Of a DNA stretch of 8,756 nt, positions 1 to 5,243 are shown in pieces. Source of the DNA: JAEUOS01 sp046160545 (GTDB taxonomy: Bacteria > Pseudomonadota > Gammaproteobacteria > Burkholderiales > JAEUOS01); assembly GCA_046160545.1 (NCBI GenBank), contig JBJXGS010000131.1, positions 1 to 8,756 on the forward strand, in the 5' to 3' direction. The first letter of the stretch is position 1, and the number at the start of each line of letters is the position of its first letter. The position numbers and the translations under genes are program-made. Under the pieces are notes generated by a model, which saw nothing but the letters and a program-made list of their open reading frames with translations, was not told the origin of the DNA and searched no databases.

Positions 1-3000
1 CGACTCTCACTGGCACATCTGCGGCAACTGCGGTCAACGTCAACGGGGCCGCGGGCACGCAGTTGACGCTGGGCTCGGCCAATCGGCTGGCAGCCGGCGC
101 CACGCTCGCCATCGCCGGTGCCGGCAACACGGTGCTGTTGGGCGGCAATGAGTCGATCACTGGTTTCTCGATTGCCGGCGGTACCCTGGGTGGCAGCGGC
201 ACGCTGACGGCGAGCAATCCGTATGCGCTCAACGGCGGCACGGTGAGCGCCAATCTTGGTGCCGGGACGGTGAACGTTGCCGGTGGGGTGACGACGACGC
301 TCAACGGCACATCTGCGGCAACCGCGGTCAACGTCAATGGCGCCGCCGGCACGCAGTTGTCCCTGGGCTCGGCCAATCGACTGGCAGGCGGGGCCACGCT
401 CGCGATTGCCGGGGCGGGCAACACGGTGCTGTTGGGTGGCAATGAATCGATCGCTGGTTTCTCGATTGCCGGCGGCACCCTGGGTGGCACGGGGACACTG
501 ACAGCGTCTGGGCCCTACGCCCTGAACGGCGGCGTCATCAACGCGGACCTTGGCGCCGGCACTCTTGTCCAGGGCGCAGGCCTGAGCCTGCTCAACGGTA
601 CCGCGGGTGCGGCAACGGTGAACATCACCGGCGGTACCCTGCAGCTGGGTGGAACCAATCGCCTGGCGACCAGTGCTGCTGTAACGCTTTCTGCCTTGGC
701 GACGCTCGACATGGCCAACAATGCGACCACCATCGGATCGCTCGTAGGAGCCGGCGGTACCGTCGCGCTGGGCAGTGCCACACTGACCACCGGCGACGCC
801 GCGAACACTTCGTATGCGGGCAGCATCAGTGGTAGCGGCGGGCTGGTCAAGCAAGGCAGCGGAACCTTCACGCTCGCGGCCGCGAACAGTTACACCGGAA
901 CAACTGCGATCAATGCCGGAACCTTGCGGGCCACCAACGCTGCGGCACTGGGCACGGCAGCTGCAGGAACCACGGTCGCAGGTGGTGCGGTGCTGGAGGT
1001 TGATACCAGCGGCGGTTCGATCAACCTGGGCGGCGAAGCCATCACCCTCGCCAGCACTGCCGGTGCAGGCGCGAACCTGCGGGTGTCCGGCGGCAATACC
1101 CTGACGCTCGGGACCGCGCTGTCGCTCGCCGGAGGCGCCGGCAGCCAGCCGGGCACCATTCAGCTGACCAGTTCGTCCCTCAACATGGGGGCCAACAGCA
1201 TCGATGCTTCCAGCGCAGGTATCGAACGCCTGGTGGTTGCGTCGACCGGCACAACCACCCTGACCGTGGGCAGTGTCGGCGCGGTCACAGCGCTTGGTGG
1301 CGCGTCGATCGCAGCAACCAACATCAACCTTCAGGGCAACACCCTGCGTTCCAACGGCCTGGTGCAAATCAACGGCGCGGCCGTCAACAACAGCGGCACG
1401 GCCCTTGATCTGATTGTCGATGACCTGGACATCGGTGGCTCGCTGAACCTGAGCGGCCAGGCGCTCAACCTGCGGCCGCTGACGACAGCGCGCACGATCG
1501 ACCTGGGAGGCGCGAGCGGCGGATCGACAATGGGCATATCCGCAGGTGACCTGGGAGCGATCACCGGCGTGAGCACGCTCAGCATTGGCGGCAACATGCA
1601 GACCGGTGCCATCAATTTGGCGGGTTCCGTCAATACCACAGCGACCGGCGCCGCGACGGTGAATCTGCAGAACAACACTGGTGGCATCGAGTTCGGCGCC
1701 AACTTCACCGTGGGCCCCGCCGCGACCCTCAATGTTGCGGCCAACGCGGGTGGGTCAGGTGCTATCACCGCGACCGGTGGCGGAACGATCTTCGCGTCTT
1801 CTTTGAACCTTGCGGCAGCCGGCGGCATCGGTACCGGCACGCTTGTCGTGCCTGGCCCTCCCGATCTGCCTTTCATGGCGCCATTGGCGCCGATCCGGCT
1901 TGGGCAGACCGCGACTGTTACGGCGACCAATTCAGGCGGCGGCGGTGTATTCATCCAATCCAACAGCAGCGGTGCGAACGTCGATCTGACTGTCGGTGCA
2001 GGCGGGATCACCAGCGGTGGGGGCGGGATCTCGCTGCAGGTCGCCAACAACATCGTGGGTATTGGCGCGATCAGTTCTGGTGGTGGGCGGGTTACCCTTG
2101 TGGCTGGTGCCGGGGGCGCTGCGGGAGGCATGCTGCCGCAGGCAGGTGCGGCCGGATTCTCCGCCGGTGCGATCACCTTCACCAGCGGCGGTATCAACGC
2201 CGGGGCAGGCGACATTACGCTCAACGCCACCGGGCCGATCACCCAGGCGACCGGAGGCGCGGCGACCGGCATCATCGGTGCTGGCTTGACGGTGCGCACC
2301 TTCAACAATGCCGGCGCAGCGATCGACCTGCAGAACGATGCCGCGGTTGTCGGCAATGCGCCGAGCGGCTCGGTAATCCTCGAGGCGCGCCGCGCTGATT
2401 CGCTGCCAACCCTGGCCGGTGACAACTATGCCAACGGCAACATCGATTTCAAGAGCAATACCGGCCTGAATCTGTCCGGTGTCGGCACGGCTGGCAACAT
2501 CACCCTGACCGCTGCCAGCTACAACATCGACATTTCCAACGTCAGCACCTTCCAGGGCAACAACGTGGTTCTGCTGGCCAATGCCGGCAACATCGAAGTC
2601 AACACCTCCTTGCCCAATTCGATGATCCGCAACGGCAACCCGGGCGGCAGCCTGTCGCTGTTGGCGGTTGGCAGCATCAACATCAACCAGGCCATCGGCT
2701 CCAGTAACGCAAGTCGCTTCAATCACACGCTCAATCTGGCCGCCGGAAACGACATCAACGTCAACCAGAGCATCTGGCTTGGCAATGACCTGTCGCTGCA
2801 GGCCAATGCGACTGCCGGACAGATCGGAGCCGCGCCGCTGCCCGGAGGCGGCGGGGTGAACCTGAACAACAGCAACGCTTCCGCGCCGCTTGAGGTGCGT
2901 GCTCAGAGCATCACCATCGGCAGTGTGGCCAATCCGGTTGCGTCGCTCTCCCTGGTGACCGGTGCCGGGGTTGCGGGAGCCGGCATCAACCGCGGCGTGC

Positions 3001-4016
3001 TGTTGCAATCCGACGCCGCCCTTGAAATCAATGCGACCAGCGGCCTCACGGCCACGGCGGGAACTGCCGCCGGGGCGGATGCGATCGCCGCGATCAGCAT
3101 GAGAGGCAGTACCGTTTCGCTCAATCTTGGCGCCGGTATCAACATCAATGGTGGTAGCGCGACCGGAGCGCGCGCCTTGGCGGGGTTCAACGTGACCGGC
3201 GGGTCGATTCGCCTGATCGCTGCCGGCAACAGCGCTCTGGTGGCGGGCACTGCCAACGGTTCCCAAGCTGATGCCGGAATCCTGTTCGAGGCAGGCTCAG
3301 TTGATTTCAGGATCGGTAGCGTGCCGGGTGGCATAGGCGACCTGACGCTGCGCGGCGGCACCGCGACCAATGGTGGCCGGGCAGCCGCACTGATCAACAC
3401 CACTGCATCCAAAGCCATGGTCATCGGTGGCAACCTCGTAATTCAAGGCGGATCAGCCGATGCGGCAAGCGGTGCTGTTGCGCGAATTGATCCAAGCGCG
3501 CCCATGACAATTACCGTCGGCCGCGGCCTGGTGTTGATCGCGGGCACGTCCCCCGCCGGCGCTCCAACAACGTCGGCGGCCTCCATTGTCAACGGCGGGC
3601 AAATCAATCTGGTCGTCAACGCCAGCGGCGCCGGAGGCATGACATCCGTGCCAGGCATCGACCTCGGCGCGGGCGTGGGGGTCGCAGTGCCGTCAAACAT
3701 GATTCTGGTCGGCAACTCAGGCAGCGGCATTTACAACCAGGATCTCGGCAACTTCCTCAATCCGGGTCCGGTGCGGACAGCGCCGAATTCCGTCCCGCTC
3801 GGCTATCTCGCGCCGCCAATTACGCTCAGCGGAGGCTCTGTCGTTTCCGTGCTTAACCTCAACGGTGTGCAGGATTCCGCGTTCGTCCTCTCAGGTGTAG
3901 CCGGAAACATCTCGGTGGTGGATCAGAGTACTCCGGTAGGAATCGCGCGCACGGTCATCGAGATCCAGGACCCGAACAAGACCAACAAGAACAGGGTTCA
4001 GGACAATTGCCAATAA
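1..4016 (+). CDS. Giant repetitive filamentous-haemagglutinin-like adhesin/exoprotein, 3' part (5' truncated by window)
   Basis: The frame is open from the window edge (first whole codon at 3) to TAA at 4014-4016, giving about 1,337 visible residues; the true start lies upstream, and the TTG at 63 is internal. The product is very rich in Gly, Ala, Thr, Asn and Ser. I count about five lysines and a single cysteine (TGC at 4008-4010, penultimate residue). It has short alternating hydrophobic strands (such as GNITLTAA) typical of right-handed beta-helix exoproteins. In order: two near-identical 98-residue repeats (3-590), a degenerate third copy, an autotransporter-type strand repeat (837-953), then haemagglutinin-like sequence broken by a Pro-rich stretch (1848-1905). 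The C-terminus ends DNCQ and has neither a beta-barrel nor a terminal aromatic residue, so type Va self-secretion is unlikely. Two-partner secretion with a distant TpsB is my inference. The likely role is a surface or released adhesin, possibly in biofilm or aggregation. It may be co-transcribed with the FecR gene, as I see no terminator between them. Confidence 0.8.
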   Translation, partial: TLTGTSAATAVNVNGAAGTQLTLGSANRLAAGATLAIAGAGNTVLLGGNESITGFSIAGGTLGGSGTLTASNPYALNGGTVSANLGAGTVNVAGGVTTTLNGTSAATAVNVNGAAGTQLSLGSANRLAGGATLAIAGAGNTVLLGGNESIAGFSIAGGTLGGTGTLTASGPYALNGGVINADLGAGTLVQGAGLSLLNGTAGAATVNITGGTLQLGGTNRLATSAAVTLSALATLDMANNATTIGSLVGAGGTVALGSATLTTGDAANTSYAGSISGSGGLVKQGSGTFTLAAANSYTGTTAINAGTLRATNAAALGTAAAGTTVAGGAVLEVDTSGGSINLGGEAITLASTAGAGANLRVSGGNTLTLGTALSLAGGAGSQPGTIQLTSSSLNMGANSIDASSAGIERLVVASTGTTTLTVGSVGAVTALGGASIAATNINLQGNTLRSNGLVQINGAAVNNSGTALDLIVDDLDIGGSLNLSGQALNLRPLTTARTIDLGGASGGSTMGISAGDLGAITGVSTLSIGGNMQTGAINLAGSVNTTATGAATVNLQNNTGGIEFGANFTVGPAATLNVAANAGGSGAITATGGGTIFASSLNLAAAGGIGTGTLVVPGPPDLPFMAPLAPIRLGQTATVTATNSGGGGVFIQSNSSGANVDLTVGAGGITSGGGGISLQVANNIVGIGAISSGGGRVTLVAGAGGAAGGMLPQAGAAGFSAGAITFTSGGINAGAGDITLNATGPITQATGGAATGIIGAGLTVRTFNNAGAAIDLQNDAAVVGNAPSGSVILEARRADSLPTLAGDNYANGNIDFKSNTGLNLSGVGTAGNITLTAASYNIDISNVSTFQGNNVVLLANAGNIEVNTSLPNSMIRNGNPGGSLSLLAVGSININQAIGSSNASRFNHTLNLAAGNDINVNQSIWLGNDLSLQANATAGQIGAAPLPGGGGVNLNNSNASAPLEVRAQSITIGSVANPVASLSLVTGAGVAGAGINRGVLLQSDAALEINATSGLTATAGTAAGADAIAAISMRGSTVSLNLGAGININGGSATGARALAGFNVTGGSIRLIAAGNSALVAGTANGSQADAGILFEAGSVDFRIGSVPGGIGDLTLRGGTATNGGRAAALINTTASKAMVIGGNLVIQGGSADAASGAVARIDPSAPMTITVGRGLVLIAGTSPAGAPTTSAASIVNGGQINLVVNASGAGGMTSVPGIDLGAGVGVAVPSNMILVGNSGSGIYNQDLGNFLNPGPVRTAPNSVPLGYLAPPITLSGGSVVSVLNLNGVQDSAFVLSGVAGNISVVDQSTPVGIARTVIEIQDPNKTNKNRVQDNCQ
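3..590 (+). repeat. Two tandem 294-bp (98-residue) in-frame repeats, probably the end of a longer array
   Basis: Unit 1 is 3-296 and unit 2 is 297-590. By hand alignment the first 80 residues agree at 73 positions, and the last 18 are much less alike. Both carry landmarks such as GTSAATAVNVNGAAGTQ, LGSANRLA and GNTVLLGGNESI. The period is exact: the TTG at 63 recurs at 357. A third, strongly diverged start (LNGTAGAATVNITGG) begins at 591 with one codon less and then leaves the pattern, so 591 marks the downstream end of the array. The upstream end is outside the window. The DNA is also closely similar (the stretch from 12 to 28 recurs unchanged at 306-322), which implies recent duplication or ongoing homogenisation. 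Confidence 0.9.
837..953 (+). other. Autotransporter-associated beta-strand repeat (PATR-like) inside the adhesin
   Basis: The translation contains GGLVKQGSGTFTLAAANSY followed by TGTTAINAGTLRATNAAALG. This is the classic pattern of the passenger-associated transport repeat found in autotransporter passengers: Gly-Leu-x-Lys-x-Gly-x-Gly-x-Leu-x-Leu, then Asn-x-Tyr-x-Gly-x-Thr-x-Ile-x-x-Gly-Thr-Leu. It is recognised from family knowledge, not a profile search. In autotransporters it is usually followed much later by a C-terminal barrel, which is absent here. Confidence 0.75.
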
Positions 4017-4095
4017 TTTCACGAAAGTGCGTGCAAACCCCTGAATTGCGCGTATTCCGTCACGTTCGAGCGACGGATGTGCGTGAACAAAGTCC

Positions 4096-4124
4096 TTGTG
4101 CAACAAGCCTTTGCAAAATAGATT
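4096..4124 (+). promoter_or_regulatory. Weak candidate sigma-70-type promoter for the FecR gene
   Basis: A TTGTGC -35-like hexamer (4096-4101) is followed by a 17-base spacer and a TAGATT -10-like hexamer (4119-4124). Transcription would start near 4131, leaving a leader of about 37 bases before the ATG at 4168. Matches to consensus are only 3/6 and 4/6. The -35 overlaps a small inverted repeat, CTTGT-GCA-ACAAG (4095-4107). The rest of the 151-base gap (4017-4167) shows only a 3-bp CAC-GAAA-GTG hairpin at 4020-4029 with no T run, so read-through from the adhesin gene is equally possible. Confidence 0.25.
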
Positions 4125-4157
4125 GGAAGCGTTGTCGACCCGTCGAGTGCGTGGACT

Positions 4158-4161
4158 GGAG
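4158..4161 (+). promoter_or_regulatory. Shine-Dalgarno site fixing the FecR gene start
   Basis: GGAG at 4158-4161 lies six bases before the ATG at 4168. The frame is open back to an ATG at 4096, but only the 4168 start gives a clean signal peptide and has a well-spaced ribosome site, so the 24 upstream codons are rejected. Confidence 0.7.
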
Positions 4162-4167
4162 CAAGCC

Positions 4168-5079
4168 ATGAAAACCGGATTCTCAGCTGTACGAGCCATA
4201 GCCACACTAGGCATCGCACTTTGCGCCTTCGCCGCGCATGGCAACGGCACCGTTGCGCAGATGTCCGGTACTGTTTCGGTGCAAAAGCCGGATGGCGCGG
4301 TGCGTCTCCTGTCGCGACAGTCCGAAGTGGGGCGCGGAGATACCGTCAATACCGAGCGCGACAGTTACGCACAGGTGCGTTTCTCCGACGGCGCTGTCAT
4401 GACCCTGAAACCCAACACCCGCATTCGCATCGAGGAATACACCTTCGACCAGGCCCAGCCGACGCGCGACAACTCGGCCATGGCGTTGGTAAAGGGCGGG
4501 TTGCGGATGATTACCGGCCTGATAGGCAAGCGCGGCAACCAGGATGCTTTGCGGCTCGGCACTGCGACCGCGACCATTGGCATTCGCGGCACCACCTTCA
4601 GTGTCGATGATTGCGTCACGAGCGTCTGCACCAAGCGCGGTGCGACGCGCACCAGCGCAGTCGGCGGCATGGACTTCGCGCGGGCCGGCTCCGAGACCAT
4701 GCTCGACTTCCCGGATGCAACGGACGATCCAGAGCGTTTCCAGGCTTGGGTCAACCTGGATCGCATGCTCAACGGCACGCCGCGTGATCCGTTCGCGCTC
4801 CTCGGGCAGCGCTACGCGCAGTCGCAAGAGCAGTGCACGGACTGCCTGCCGCCGGCGGTCTATGTCGGCGTCTCGGATGGCGAGATCGTCGTAGCCAACA
4901 GCTCAGGCAACACCAATTTCCGCGCCGGCCAATTTGGCTCGGTAGCAAGTTTCAACGCACGTCCCAGCACCTTGCCGGGCGACCCGGGGCTGCCGATTTA
5001 CACCCCACCGACCTCGTTTTTTCAGAACATTTCAGGTGGCGGCGTGCGCAACGCCAATACCCAGTGCCTGACCAACTGA
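4168..5079 (+). CDS. Secreted FecR-domain protein, probable accessory of the adhesin
   Basis: The protein has 303 residues. Residues 1-25 form a signal peptide (MKTGFSAVRAIATLGIALC, then AFAAHG), with cleavage likely after Ala22 or Gly25. Cys19 is not in a valid lipobox because Leu precedes it. The FecR domain spans roughly 48-150, with GDTV at 57-60, then FSDGAVMTLKPNTRIRI, a GGLRMITGLIGKRG segment and the signature IGIRGTTF at 137-144. A second motif near 230-262 (VGVSDGEIVVANSSG, then FRAGQFGSV) is typical of the secreted FecR subgroup. Mature cysteines are 149, 154, 223, 226 and 300, giving CX4C and CX2C pairs plus one near the C-terminus. Unlike classical FecR there is no N-terminal anti-sigma region or membrane helix, and no FecI-like gene adjoins, so iron signalling is unlikely. 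It follows the adhesin by 151 bases and is closed by a terminator, suggesting a role in adhesin secretion, anchoring or assembly; that role is inferred. Confidence 0.85.
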   Translation: MKTGFSAVRAIATLGIALCAFAAHGNGTVAQMSGTVSVQKPDGAVRLLSRQSEVGRGDTVNTERDSYAQVRFSDGAVMTLKPNTRIRIEEYTFDQAQPTRDNSAMALVKGGLRMITGLIGKRGNQDALRLGTATATIGIRGTTFSVDDCVTSVCTKRGATRTSAVGGMDFARAGSETMLDFPDATDDPERFQAWVNLDRMLNGTPRDPFALLGQRYAQSQEQCTDCLPPAVYVGVSDGEIVVANSSGNTNFRAGQFGSVASFNARPSTLPGDPGLPIYTPPTSFFQNISGGGVRNANTQCLTN

Positions 5080-5113
5080 GGACATCGCAGGCCCGCGCTC
5101 GTCACGCCTGACC

Positions 5114-5139
5114 AAGCCCCGCGCAAGCGGGGCTTTTTT
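5114..5139 (+). terminator. Rho-independent terminator after the FecR gene
   Basis: A perfect 9-bp stem (AAGCCCCGC at 5114-5122 with GCGGGGCTT at 5127-5135) closes a GCAA tetraloop of the stable GNRA class, and six T residues run from 5134 to 5139. It lies 35 bases after the FecR stop and separates the adhesin-FecR unit from ftsK. Confidence 0.93.
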
Positions 5140-5168
5140 GTTGCCTTCCGCCCGCGCCGGCGCTGGCC

Positions 5169-5203
5169 GCGTGACCCGTGTACCACGCGTCAGCGGGTCA
5201 CGC
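5169..5203. promoter_or_regulatory. Perfect 10-bp inverted repeat upstream of ftsK, possible operator
   Basis: GCGTGACCCG (5169-5178) and CGGGTCACGC (5194-5203) are exact reverse complements separated by 15 bases. No T run follows, so it is not a second intrinsic terminator. Relative to a transcription start predicted at about 5244 it covers roughly -75 to -41, where an activator often binds; the promoter lacks a recognisable -35 box, which would fit activator dependence. It could also be an RNA hairpin or a dispersed repeat element. Function is not established. Confidence 0.45.
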
Positions 5204-5231
5204 CTTTCGGGAGGATAGGTAAGCCGGTCGC

Positions 5232-5237
5232 TATAAT
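5232..5237 (+). promoter_or_regulatory. ftsK: Perfect -10 box (TATAAT) directly ahead of ftsK; leaderless start suspected
   Basis: TATAAT at 5232-5237 leaves only six bases before the ATG at 5244, so transcription would begin at or next to the A of the start codon. No -35 element resembling TTGACA sits 16-18 bases upstream (that stretch reads GGGAGG). The only good Shine-Dalgarno-like sequence (GGGAGG, 5209-5214) is 29 bases from the ATG, too far to serve it. Confidence 0.5.
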
Positions 5238-5243
5238 TCGCCC

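Noticed and set aside
63..65. TTG as the start of the adhesin gene
   Set aside because: The frame is open upstream to the window edge and encodes the rest of repeat unit 1, so the TTG is internal; its counterpart at 357 is likewise mid-repeat.
1331..3266. Overlapping minus-strand open frames of 364 and 444 residues opposite the adhesin
   Set aside because: They mirror the low-complexity codons of the adhesin (Pro/Ala- or Arg/Gly-rich), have no domain signature and no ribosome site that I could support.
4057..4076. CCGTC...GACGG hairpin after the adhesin gene
   Set aside because: The stem is only 5 bp with a 10-base loop and no T run, so it does not support a terminator.
4210..4236. Possible lipobox at Cys19 of the FecR protein signal peptide
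   Set aside because: The residue before the cysteine is Leu, not Gly, Ala or Ser, and a normal AxA-type cleavage site follows directly.
5154..5163. Palindrome GCGCCGGCGC in the ftsK upstream region
   Set aside because: A 10-base pure G/C palindrome is unremarkable in GC-rich DNA and has no second supporting signal.
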